Shown here: positions 1 to 5,407 of the stretch, piece by piece
How the letters are laid out: every line of letters starts with the position of its first letter
Numbering within the stretch: position 1 is the stretch's first letter
Assembly: GCA_027295435.1 (NCBI GenBank)
Contig: JAPUKX010000059.1
Span: 1 to 5,407, forward strand
Direction of reading: 5' to 3'
DNA: 5,407 nucleotides
From: Planctomycetota bacterium
Lineage (GTDB): Bacteria > Planctomycetota > Phycisphaerae > Phycisphaerales > SM1A02
Program-made: the position numbers and the translations under genes
The notes under the pieces: generated by a model
Databases searched by the model: none
What the model saw: the letters and a program-made list of their open reading frames with translations, nothing else
Told to the model about the DNA's origin: nothing

Positions 1-392
1 TTGTCGGTCTTCAGACCGATGCCGACGAACCTGTCATAGCGCAGGCTCTCAAAGCCGAAGTTGATAAAAAATTCCGATGGAGCGAGGCCGAGCGGATTTC
101 CAGCCCCGTGCTGAAAGAAGTTGCTGCCGTTCTTCGTAAACATGTTCGAGAAGCCAATGCTGAGGAGCCGGTCGTCCAGCTCGCTGAAGCGGACATAGAC
201 GTTGGTCACGAACAAGTTAAGGGGATTCGGCTCGCCCAGGTCGCCCGTCGCGAGCTTCTTTTGAAGTCCGAATTCGACGTTTCCATTCGCGTCGAGGACT
301 ATGCTTGCGTTCGCGGCTCCGGCCCAAGCCATCGTCGCGGCTACCGCTGCCACTGGAAGCACGTTCTTGAAAAGTGATGATCTGCGCAACAT
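1..392 (-). CDS. Secreted protein of unknown function, N-terminal part (gene runs off left edge)
   Basis: Reading the minus strand from the ATG at 392-390 gives 130 uninterrupted codons to the window edge, so the C-terminus is missing. The protein opens with a textbook signal peptide: basic MLRRSSLFK, a hydrophobic stretch at residues 11-24 and an ANA motif at 27-29, giving likely cleavage before S30. The mature part begins SIVLDANGNVEF and contains VYVRFSELDDRLLSIGFSN (65-83), FFQHGAGNP (92-100) and YDRFVGIGLKTD (119-130). From memory, this 'dates itself by FYQH then F-x-S-F-V-T-I-G' style resembles secreted planctomycete proteins that often end in a PEP-CTERM sorting tail, but that tail would lie outside the window and cannot be checked. 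The start is supported by AAGAGGA 7 bases upstream and by the signal peptide. It is transcribed divergently from gdhA behind a long structured leader. Function is unknown; export to the periplasm or cell surface is well supported. Confidence 0.85.
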   Translation of the reverse strand, partial: MLRRSSLFKNVLPVAAVAATMAWAGAANASIVLDANGNVEFGLQKKLATGDLGEPNPLNLFVTNVYVRFSELDDRLLSIGFSNMFTKNGSNFFQHGAGNPLGLAPSEFFINFGFESLRYDRFVGIGLKTD

Positions 393-398
393 CGTTTT

Positions 399-405
399 TC
401 CTCTT
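399..405 (-). promoter_or_regulatory. Ribosome binding site of the secreted-protein gene
   Basis: The minus strand reads AAGAGGA followed by AAAACG and the ATG at 392. This is a good purine-rich Shine-Dalgarno sequence at normal spacing and fixes the start codon. It is the only convincing Shine-Dalgarno in the window. It lies directly beside CTAGCTCT (415-408, minus strand), which can pair with a leader segment further upstream. Confidence 0.75.
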
Positions 406-503
406 TAAGAGCTAGAACTTTTTCTCCCACATCCGCGCACTCCGCACGGACGGAACCACTTGTCGTGGGACAATCCCACAACGCTAGCTCTCTCTCTTCG
501 GGC

Positions 504-535
504 TGGGCCGTGTACCACCCTGTGGCACAGGCCCA
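504..535 (-). other. 14-bp hairpin in the leader
   Basis: Minus-strand segments read TGGGCC, TGT, G, CCAC, loop AGG, then GTGG, T, ACA, a single bulged C, and GGCCCA. All fourteen positions pair, with one G-U in the middle. On the plus strand that G-U becomes an A-C mismatch, so the hairpin fits minus-strand RNA better. No U-tract follows it, so it is not a standard intrinsic terminator. Confidence 0.55.
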
Positions 536-538
536 TTT

Positions 539-595
539 GCTAGGGGCCATCAAATCCTCAGGGGATATGCCCCCTCCATTGCGAATGCCCCTAAC
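539..595 (-). other. Branched stem at the 5' end of the leader
   Basis: On the minus strand GTTAGGGGC (595-587) pairs with GCCCCTAGC (547-539) over nine positions, one of them a G-U pair that would be a C-A mismatch in plus-strand RNA. Inside it are two small hairpins: CATT-CGC-AATG (587-577, sharing the last base of the outer stem) and AGGGG-GCATAT-CCCCT (575-560). An unpaired stretch, GAGGATTTGATG, closes the junction. The fold starts only a few bases after the predicted transcription start. A three-way junction of this kind is compatible with a ligand-binding RNA, but no ligand is suggested by the gene downstream. Confidence 0.45.
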
Positions 596-605
596 CGGCA
601 GCGCC

Positions 606-633
606 AATATACGCCGTTATCCTGAAATGGCAA
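606..633 (-). promoter_or_regulatory. Sigma70-like promoter for the secreted-protein gene
   Basis: On the minus strand TTGCCA (633-628) is followed by a 16-base spacer and TATATT (611-606). Each hexamer matches the sigma70 consensus at five of six positions. Positions 634-663, immediately upstream on this strand, are rich in T-runs and A/T, as in an UP element. The predicted start of transcription is about 599, just ahead of the first leader stem, which makes promoter and leader mutually supportive. Not experimentally shown. Confidence 0.6.
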
Positions 634-663
634 GAGGGAAAATCGAAATCCGAGAAAAAAAAT

Positions 664-1055
664 GAGGGCTGGCAAATCGACCCCCAGAACGCCGGAAACT
701 GCCCCCTGGTGCCGGTTTTGGGCTCCCTGTCGGCGGTTGCCGCGGGATGGGGGCCGTGGCATTGATCACGTCGGGGGCCTTGCGACCCGATGATTGAGGC
801 TTCTCTTGAGTGAATGACGGGCTCTATGGCGCTACTGAATCCGGCCAGCTCCGCCCGCCGGCTGCCGCGAGATCGTTGATCGACCACGTTCCTAGCGCCC
901 GGCTGCGCGGCCGTCAATACGGGGATTATCCCTCTATAGGCGATCCATGCTCTTTTGCTCCAGGTAGCGCAGATCGTGGTCGATACGAAAGCGCTAGGGC
1001 GGTACGGCTCGCGGCCCCCCTTTTGCCCGCCTAGCCCGCTAGACTCTCCGCCGCC
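664..1055. other. Non-coding gap upstream of gdhA with scattered short repeats
   Basis: No open frame here has a recognisable product, and I see no tRNA or other standard RNA gene. Visible elements are: a loose direct repeat, AAATCGACCCCC (674-685) and AAACTGCCCCC (696-706), offset by 22 bases; a 10-bp inverted pair, ATCGACCACG (879-888) and CGTGGTCGAT (975-984); an 8-bp inverted pair, CCTAGCGC (891-898) and GCGCTAGG (991-998); and the palindrome GGGAT-T-ATCCC (922-932). The gdhA promoter should lie here, but I could not pick out a convincing -35/-10 pair on the plus strand. Confidence 0.5.
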
Positions 1056-2462
1056 ATGGCCAGACTCACCAAACACCCCGCCGGGGCGGTCAGCAGCGGA
1101 GTCCCGACGCTGGTTGACGACCTGATCGCTGCGGTGCAGGAACAGAACCCCCACGAGCCGGAGTTCCTCCAGGCGGTGCGGGAGGTGGTTAGCTCGCTGG
1201 TCGTCGTCTTGCAGAAACACCCCGAATACCGCAAGGCGAAGATCCTGGAACGGATGGTGGAGCCGGAACGGGTGATCCAGTTTCGCGTTCCCTGGCTGGA
1301 TGATGCCGGCGAAGTCTGCGTCCACCGGGGCTGTCGGGTGGAGTTCTCCAGCGCGATCGGCCCGTACAAGGGTGGGCTGCGGTTTCATCCCAGCGTCAAT
1401 CTGAGCATCCTCAAGTTTCTGGGGTTCGAGCAGGTGTTCAAGAACAGCCTCACAACGCTGCCGATCGGCGGCGGCAAAGGCGGTGCCAATTTTGACCCCA
1501 AGGGCAAGAGCGACATGGAAGTGATGCGGTTCTGCCAGAGCTTCATGAACGAGCTGTACCGCCACATCGGGCACAACACGGACGTCCCGGCGGGCGACAT
1601 CGGGGTCGGCGCCCGCGAGATCGGTTACTTGTTCGGACAATACAAGAGGCTGGCCAATGAGTTCACCGGATCGATAACCGGCAAGGCCTTCGAATGGGGT
1701 GGTAGCCACATCCGACCCGAAGCGACCGGCTATGGCGTGGCCTACTTCGCGGCGGCCATGCTCGAGACCCAGGGCGAGTCGTTTCAGGGCAAGACGTGCG
1801 TGGTCTCCGGAGCCGGCAATGTCGCTCAGCACGCGGTCGAGAAACTCATCGAGTTGGGCGCGAAGGTTGTCACCCTCTCGGACACGAGCGGTTTTGTCCA
1901 CGACCCCGCCGGTATCGATACCGAGAAGCTGGCCTGGGTGAAGAACCTCAAGAACAAGCGTCGCGGTCAGATGGAGGAGTACGTGGACGAATTCCCCAAG
2001 GCCAGCTTCACCCCCGCCGATCCCACGCTGCATTACAACCCGCTGTGGGCCATTGCGGCCGATTGTGTGTTCCCCTGCGCCACGCAGAACGAGATCAACG
2101 GCAAGGATTGCGAACACCTGACGGCGAACGGCGTGATGCTCATCTGCGAGGGCGCCAACATGCCCACGACGCCGGATGGCGTGGACATCCTGCTCGAGCA
2201 TCGGATCCTCTTTGGGCCGGGCAAGGCGGCCAATGCGGGTGGCGTGGCCGTCTCCGCCCTTGAGATGGCCCAAAACAGCATGCGCATCACTTGGGCGCGC
2301 GAGGAGGTCGATCGTCGGCTGCATGAGATCATGCGCTCCATCCACGACACCTGCGCCGACGCCGCCGAGACCTACGGAACGGCCGGCAACTACGTCAACG
2401 GGGCCAACATCGCCGGCTTCTGCAAGGTTGCCGACGCCATGCTCGACCAGGGCCTGGTCTAG
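1056..2462 (+). CDS. gdhA: Glutamate dehydrogenase, hexameric type, probably NADP-dependent
   Basis: This cytoplasmic enzyme interconverts 2-oxoglutarate plus ammonium and L-glutamate; the NADPH form normally works in ammonium assimilation. The 468-residue protein is complete and closely resembles E. coli GdhA (447 aa) along its length, for example VEPERVIQFRV (68-78), SSAIGPYKGGLRFHPSVN (98-115), the glycine-rich lysine loop PIGGGKGG (136-143) and DVPAGDIGVG (176-185). K105, K129, K141 and D181 have the same spacing as the substrate and catalytic residues K89, K113, K125 and D165 of clostridial GDH. The nucleotide-binding fingerprint SGAGNVAQ is at 251-258; LSD at 274-276 in the segment after it matches the E. 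coli NADP enzyme rather than NAD types. Extra length is at the N-terminus and near residues 317-330. ATG 1056 is the only sensible start, as an in-frame stop lies at 1032-1034. It has no Shine-Dalgarno. It seems monocistronic. Confidence 0.97.
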   Translation: MARLTKHPAGAVSSGVPTLVDDLIAAVQEQNPHEPEFLQAVREVVSSLVVVLQKHPEYRKAKILERMVEPERVIQFRVPWLDDAGEVCVHRGCRVEFSSAIGPYKGGLRFHPSVNLSILKFLGFEQVFKNSLTTLPIGGGKGGANFDPKGKSDMEVMRFCQSFMNELYRHIGHNTDVPAGDIGVGAREIGYLFGQYKRLANEFTGSITGKAFEWGGSHIRPEATGYGVAYFAAAMLETQGESFQGKTCVVSGAGNVAQHAVEKLIELGAKVVTLSDTSGFVHDPAGIDTEKLAWVKNLKNKRRGQMEEYVDEFPKASFTPADPTLHYNPLWAIAADCVFPCATQNEINGKDCEHLTANGVMLICEGANMPTTPDGVDILLEHRILFGPGKAANAGGVAVSALEMAQNSMRITWAREEVDRRLHEIMRSIHDTCADAAETYGTAGNYVNGANIAGFCKVADAMLDQGLV

Positions 2463-2467
2463 CCTGC

Positions 2468-2644
2468 GTTATTCATCACCGCCCAGACGCTCAGGGCGCA
2501 GAGACTTGGAAAGGCGATGCCGATAAACGCCAACGCTCATGGCCGAGCACGATAGCCTGGAATATTCACTCCTGGGGATCGACAGCTGAAGCGCACCTTC
2601 TCTTGGCCTTCCTCTGCGTTCTCTGCGACTCTGCGGTGAATAAC
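2468..2644. repeat. Two inverted CTCTGCG-type repeat copies, possible 177-bp miniature element
   Basis: The outer ends are exact inverted copies: GTTATTCA at 2468-2475 and TGAATAAC at 2637-2644. The homology continues inward: 2468-2503 against the reverse complement of 2612-2644 matches at 26 of 33 aligned positions, with one 3-base gap. The right copy contains three CTCTGCG units (2612-2618, 2621-2627, 2629-2635); the left is more worn. From memory, CTCTGCG-style intergenic repeats ending in GGTGAA are common in planctomycetes and several other phyla, and are often mistranslated into short 'proteins'. The pair begins six bases after the gdhA stop. No target-site duplication or transposase is visible, so a mobile origin is only a possibility; a folded 3' end of the gdhA mRNA is another role. 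Confidence 0.6.
2480..2498 (+). terminator. Short hairpin after gdhA, weak terminator candidate
   Basis: CGCCC (2480-2484) pairs with GGGCG (2494-2498) around a nine-base loop, 18 bases after the gdhA stop. There is no U-tract, so it does not qualify as a standard intrinsic terminator. It lies inside the left repeat copy, so the pairing may be incidental. Confidence 0.2.
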
Positions 2645-2654
2645 CCGGGGCTAG

Positions 2655-2678
2655 CCGGAGCGGCTCGGCGCTCGCCGG
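2655..2678 (+). other. GC-rich hairpin upstream of the propeller gene
   Basis: CCGG (2655-2658) and AGCG (2659-2662) pair with CGCT (2669-2672) and CCGG (2675-2678), with CG bulged at 2673-2674 and a six-base loop. It sits between the repeat element and the start codon, about 60 bases ahead of it. It could be a leader structure or part of a terminator without U-tract; in DNA this GC-rich a chance origin is quite possible. Confidence 0.3.
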
Positions 2679-2737
2679 GATGGACTCGTTGCGGCTCGAC
2701 GATACTGTTCACGCATCAGCGCTCAACGTGGCGAATA

Positions 2738-4501
2738 ATGATGCAGTCACCGCGTTCGATCATCCTGGCGATCTTGGCGGCGTCCACGCTCGTGCTTGGG
2801 GTGATCAAGGCCGCGGGCGGATTCAGCGCGCGCGATCCATCTCCGCGCGTTATTGCCGCCCGATTCCTTGCAGCAGCCGGCGTGGGTCAGGGAGCCACCA
2901 ATCCGCCTCGTGAGCCCACCCGGGCGTTGTTCACCGATGTCGCCCCGGCGATGGGCATCCGGTTCATCCACGATAATGCGGCGCGCGGCAACTATTTCCT
3001 GCCCGAGGAGATGGGGCCGGGCGCGGGATTCCTCGACTACGACGGTGACGGCGATCTGGACGTCTTCGTCGCCGCCGGCGGTGCCATCATTGGCGATGGG
3101 CCCGCGCAGACCTGCCGGCTCTACCGCAACGACGGCGATCATTTCACCGATGTGACCGAAGCGGTCAATGTTGCTGTAGTGGGGCCGGCCTACGGCGTGG
3201 CCTGCGCGGATTACGATGATGACGGCGACGTGGACATCTTCATTTCACGACTCGGCCCAAACGCGTTGCTGCGGAACGAGGGCGACGGACGGTTCACCGA
3301 GGTTGCCCACGAGGCGGGCGTTGCCGATACCGGCTTCGGGGCCGGCGCGGCGTTCTTTGACTACGACCGCGACGGACGCCTCGACCTGTACCTCTCCAAC
3401 TACGTGGCTTGGAACGTGCAGAGCGAGGCGATGTGTTACACGGTTCTCGGCGTACGCGACTATTGCAGCCCAACGGTCTACAAGGCGCCCTCGCGCGATA
3501 AGCTGTATCGCAACATCGGTGAAGGACGGTTCGAGGACGTCTCGGAAACGGCGGGAATCGCGACCGAAGTCGGAAACGGCCTGGGCGTGCTGGCATCGGA
3601 CTTTGATGGAGACGGCTGGTGTGATGTATATGTTGCCAACGACCAAACCCCAGCCTTCCTCTGGCACAACAACGGCGACGGGACCTTCGAGAACATCGCG
3701 GCGCTCAGCGGGTGTGCGTATGACGGCCGGGGTGCCGCGATCGCCGGTATGGGTGTCGCGTGTGAGGATTTCGACTCCGACGGCGACTTCGACCTGCTCG
3801 TGACCAACATCCGCGGCCAGATGCATCTCGCGCTTCAAAACGAGGGTGGTTTCTTTGAGGACATATCCCTCGGGATGGGCATTGCCGCCTGGAGCATGCC
3901 TGCGACAACGTTCGGCGTGGCGCTGTTTGACCAGGACAACGATGGACGGCTTGACGGCTTCTTCGCCAATGGCGAAGTGAACGTCACCAACGCCCTGCCT
4001 GTCGGCGCCAATCCCTACGCCCAGCCGGATCATTTCGTGCGCCTTTTCCAGGGAAGCTTTGTGGATACGACGCATGCCTCCGGCGCGGCGTTTGGCGATG
4101 TCGGCCGCGGCGTCGCCTGCGCTGACTATGACAACGACGGCGATCTGGATCTGCTGGTGACAAACAATGGTGGTCCACTGAGACTCCTGCGGAATGACAA
4201 CGACACCTCCAATACCTGGTTGGTCGTGGATGCTCGCATGGGACCCGGCGGGCGCACCGCCATCGGGGCTCGCGTGGCCGTGACCGTTGGCGACAAGACG
4301 ATCTACCGGGAGATTCGCCCGCAGCAGAGCTACCTTTCAAGCGGCGACCCGCGGGCCCATTTCGGCCTTGGCCGGGCGGCGAAGGTGGATCAGCTGGAGG
4401 TCCTCTGGCCGAACGGCTCCCGCTCGGTCCGGACCAACATCCCGGTCAATCAGTTCCTGCGCCTTGAGCCGAATGGCGAGGCTTCCAGGGGATTGCCATG
4501 A
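2738..4501 (+). CDS. Exported FG-GAP/VCBS beta-propeller protein with ASPIC/UnbV domain (CRTAC family)
   Basis: The protein has 587 residues from the ATG at 2738. The N-terminus carries a hydrophobic segment (about residues 8-23, IILAILAASTLVLGVI) serving as signal peptide or anchor. Seven calcium-binding DxDxDG-type motifs follow at residues 100, 158, 208, 288, 344, 398 and 463 (such as DYDGDGDLD and DYDNDGDLD), as expected for a seven-bladed propeller. An ASPIC/UnbV domain at about 492-577 shows AIGARV, SYLSSGDPRAHFGLG and VDQLEVLWPNGS. Family members are extracytoplasmic and often linked to adhesion or carbohydrate or protein binding; the molecular role here is unknown. The open frame extends back to TTG 2603, but those 45 codons lie in the repeat and hairpin and precede the signal segment, so ATG 2738 or the adjacent ATG 2741 is preferred; a weak GGCGA (2730-2734) suits 2741. 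The TPR gene overlaps its stop. Confidence 0.9.
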   Translation: MMQSPRSIILAILAASTLVLGVIKAAGGFSARDPSPRVIAARFLAAAGVGQGATNPPREPTRALFTDVAPAMGIRFIHDNAARGNYFLPEEMGPGAGFLDYDGDGDLDVFVAAGGAIIGDGPAQTCRLYRNDGDHFTDVTEAVNVAVVGPAYGVACADYDDDGDVDIFISRLGPNALLRNEGDGRFTEVAHEAGVADTGFGAGAAFFDYDRDGRLDLYLSNYVAWNVQSEAMCYTVLGVRDYCSPTVYKAPSRDKLYRNIGEGRFEDVSETAGIATEVGNGLGVLASDFDGDGWCDVYVANDQTPAFLWHNNGDGTFENIAALSGCAYDGRGAAIAGMGVACEDFDSDGDFDLLVTNIRGQMHLALQNEGGFFEDISLGMGIAAWSMPATTFGVALFDQDNDGRLDGFFANGEVNVTNALPVGANPYAQPDHFVRLFQGSFVDTTHASGAAFGDVGRGVACADYDNDGDLDLLVTNNGGPLRLLRNDNDTSNTWLVVDARMGPGGRTAIGARVAVTVGDKTIYREIRPQQSYLSSGDPRAHFGLGRAAKVDQLEVLWPNGSRSVRTNIPVNQFLRLEPNGEASRGLP

Positions 4502-5407
4502 AGCCCGGAGGCAGAGACCGTCAACAGCGCCGGGGCCGGCGAGGGAAGGCGAATCGCCCCAATACCGCACGGCGGCTGCGCTGGTGGGAGGTCCCCGCAG
4601 GGCTGGTCGTGATTGGCGGCTGGGCGTATCTGCTCTTCGGCCCGAGCCTGGCGGTCGGCAACAGGGCACAAATCAGCTTCCCGCGCCTGGAGATCAGGAC
4701 CGACCCCAGCGGTAGCCAGTTCGTGCAAACAGACGCAGCGGCGCTGCGGGCGGCGTTTGAGCACGCGGGCCTGCCCGATCCACCGGACCTCGACGGCGCG
4801 GACCCGGTCCCCGTGGCTATTCTGCTGCGCTTCGCGAGAGAGTGGGGTGACACTCGCAACGTTGCTGCCCTGGGCCAACTGGGTCAGATCTACCAGGCAC
4901 TCGAGGAGCACGAAGCCGCGCTGGCGTGCTTTGCAGCCGCGGCCCAACTTGATACGTCCGATGTCCGTTGGCGGTACGGCCTCGGCATCGAGTGTCAAGC
5001 CATGGCGTTGACTGACCTGGCGATCGATGCGCTTGATCAAGCCCGCCGAATGGACCCCGACTATCCGACAACCTATGCGCGCTTGGGCGCTTTGTATCTG
5101 GACCGCAACGACTTCGAACGGGCGGAAGCGCAATACAACGAGTATCGAACGCGGCTTCCGAACCGCTCCTTGGGGTACGTGGGGCTCGGTCGTGTGGCAC
5201 TGGCTCGCGGGGACGAGGTGCACGCCCAAGAGTTGTTGAGCACGGCGGTGCGGGTGATGCCGAACGACTTCATGGCCCATCGCCTGCTTGGCCGGGCGCT
5301 TGCGGCGCTCGGTAGGCACGAGCTCGCCCGGCGTGAACAGGATCTGGCTGAGCGTCTTCCGCAGTACTCCGGGTGGCTGAGCTTCGATCCTCGCTTGCAG
5401 GAGTCAA
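4498..5407 (+). CDS. Membrane-anchored TPR-repeat protein, N-terminal part (gene runs off right edge)
   Basis: Starting at the ATG in the ATGA overlap with the preceding stop, the frame stays open for 303 codons to the window end. The N-terminus is strongly basic (about residues 2-28, with many Arg and Lys), then a single membrane segment at about 32-49 (VPAGLVVIGGWAYLLFGP). This predicts a cytoplasmic tail and the rest in the periplasm. Five TPR units, each 34 residues, run in register from about 121 to 290, beginning at N121, D155, Y189, R223 and D257; they show the usual small/large residue pattern, for example YARLGALYLDRNDFERAEAQY. TPR arrays hold protein partners. The 4-bp overlap implies translational coupling with the propeller gene, so the obvious candidate partner is that protein. 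No separate ribosome binding site is clear. Residues 50-120 match nothing I recognise; the C-terminus is not visible. Confidence 0.9.
   Translation, partial: MKPGGRDRQQRRGRRGKANRPNTARRLRWWEVPAGLVVIGGWAYLLFGPSLAVGNRAQISFPRLEIRTDPSGSQFVQTDAAALRAAFEHAGLPDPPDLDGADPVPVAILLRFAREWGDTRNVAALGQLGQIYQALEEHEAALACFAAAAQLDTSDVRWRYGLGIECQAMALTDLAIDALDQARRMDPDYPTTYARLGALYLDRNDFERAEAQYNEYRTRLPNRSLGYVGLGRVALARGDEVHAQELLSTAVRVMPNDFMAHRLLGRALAALGRHELARREQDLAERLPQYSGWLSFDPRLQES

Larger units (their letters stand above)
393..599 (-). promoter_or_regulatory. Long structured 5' leader, candidate cis-regulatory RNA
   Basis: Between the predicted transcription start (about 599) and the ATG at 392 lie roughly 205 nt rich in self-complementary segments. 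In order on the minus strand they are: a branched structure at 595-539, a 14-bp hairpin at 535-504, and a 6-bp hairpin at 479-465 (GTGGGA, loop TTG, TCCCAC). Some segments have alternative partners. CTAGC at 543-539 can pair with GCTAG at 488-484, and AGAGCTAG at 491-484 can instead pair with CTAGCTCT at 415-408 next to the ribosome binding site. TCCCAC at 470-465 can also pair with GTGGGA at 430-425. I do not recognise a known riboswitch class. The pairings are seen in the sequence; the regulatory role is inference. Confidence 0.45.

Noticed and set aside
465..535. Intrinsic terminator between the divergent genes
   Set aside because: The hairpins are stable, but neither strand has a U-tract after them, and they lie inside the predicted leader of an expressed gene.
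539..595. Fluoride riboswitch
   Set aside because: The 3' part (TGATGGCCCCTA on the minus strand) recalls the end of fluoride aptamers, but the characteristic 5' GGCGATG segment and its CGCC partner are absent, and the gene downstream is not a fluoride exporter or related gene.
674..706. Ends of an IS21-like insertion sequence
   Set aside because: The loose direct repeat AAATCGACCCCC / AAACTGCCCCC recalls multiple terminal repeats of IS21 elements, but there are only two imperfect copies, no terminal TG/CA pair and no transposase in the window.
591..2345. 584-codon open frame on the minus strand opposite gdhA
   Set aside because: It is the mirror of a GC-rich coding sequence whose third-position bias removes stop codons in this frame. 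Its translation resembles no family I know, and the plus strand encodes an unmistakable glutamate dehydrogenase.
2612..2635. CRISPR array
   Set aside because: The three CTCTGCG units are 7 bases long with 1-2 bases between them. There are no spacer-length gaps and no cas genes.
3245..4075. 276-codon minus-strand open frame inside the propeller gene
   Set aside because: The repeated DxDxDG codons (GAC/GAT-rich) read backwards give Val/Ile-rich stop-free sequence such as VAVVV. It is a shadow of the plus-strand gene.
4450..5319. 289-codon minus-strand open frame across the TPR gene
   Set aside because: The plus-strand frame has five in-register 34-residue TPR units, a membrane segment and a coupled start. 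The antisense frame has no recognisable features.

Overview
The window looks like chromosomal DNA from a GC-rich, Gram-negative-type bacterium, most likely a planctomycete or relative. The reasons are a secreted protein with a C-rich-free, planctomycete-style 'FFQH...FVGIGLKTD' segment, an FG-GAP/ASPIC-UnbV (CRTAC) gene directly coupled to a membrane-anchored TPR gene, weak or absent Shine-Dalgarno sequences on the plus-strand genes, and a CTCTGCG-type dispersed repeat. This assignment is inference from gene style; no marker gene is present.

Layout. (1) Positions 1-392, minus strand: the first 130 codons of a secreted protein, with a clean signal peptide and ribosome binding site; its C-terminus lies off the left edge. 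(2) Positions 393-663, minus strand: a good sigma70-like promoter (606-633, with an A/T-rich stretch behind it) and a leader of about 205 nt that folds into several hairpins. Two base pairs in these hairpins work only as G-U pairs in minus-strand RNA, which suggests the structure acts in that transcript. (3) Positions 664-1055: non-coding DNA with a few inverted and direct repeats and no recognisable RNA gene. (4) Positions 1056-2462, plus strand: gdhA, a complete hexameric-type, probably NADP-dependent glutamate dehydrogenase. (5) Positions 2463-2737: a gap holding two degenerate inverted copies of a CTCTGCG repeat, together a possible 177-bp miniature element, then a GC-rich hairpin. (6) Positions 2738-4501, plus strand: a membrane-anchored or secreted seven-motif FG-GAP/VCBS beta-propeller with a C-terminal ASPIC/UnbV domain. 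(7) Positions 4498-5407, plus strand: the start of a type II membrane protein with at least five TPR repeats, overlapping the previous gene by ATGA and continuing off the right edge.

How they fit together. gdhA is a housekeeping nitrogen-assimilation gene and appears to stand alone. The propeller and TPR genes form a translationally coupled pair whose products both appear to face the periplasm, so they probably form one envelope-associated complex of unknown function. The left-hand secreted protein is transcribed divergently from gdhA. The most promising undescribed element is its structured leader, which has mutually exclusive pairings reaching to the ribosome binding site.
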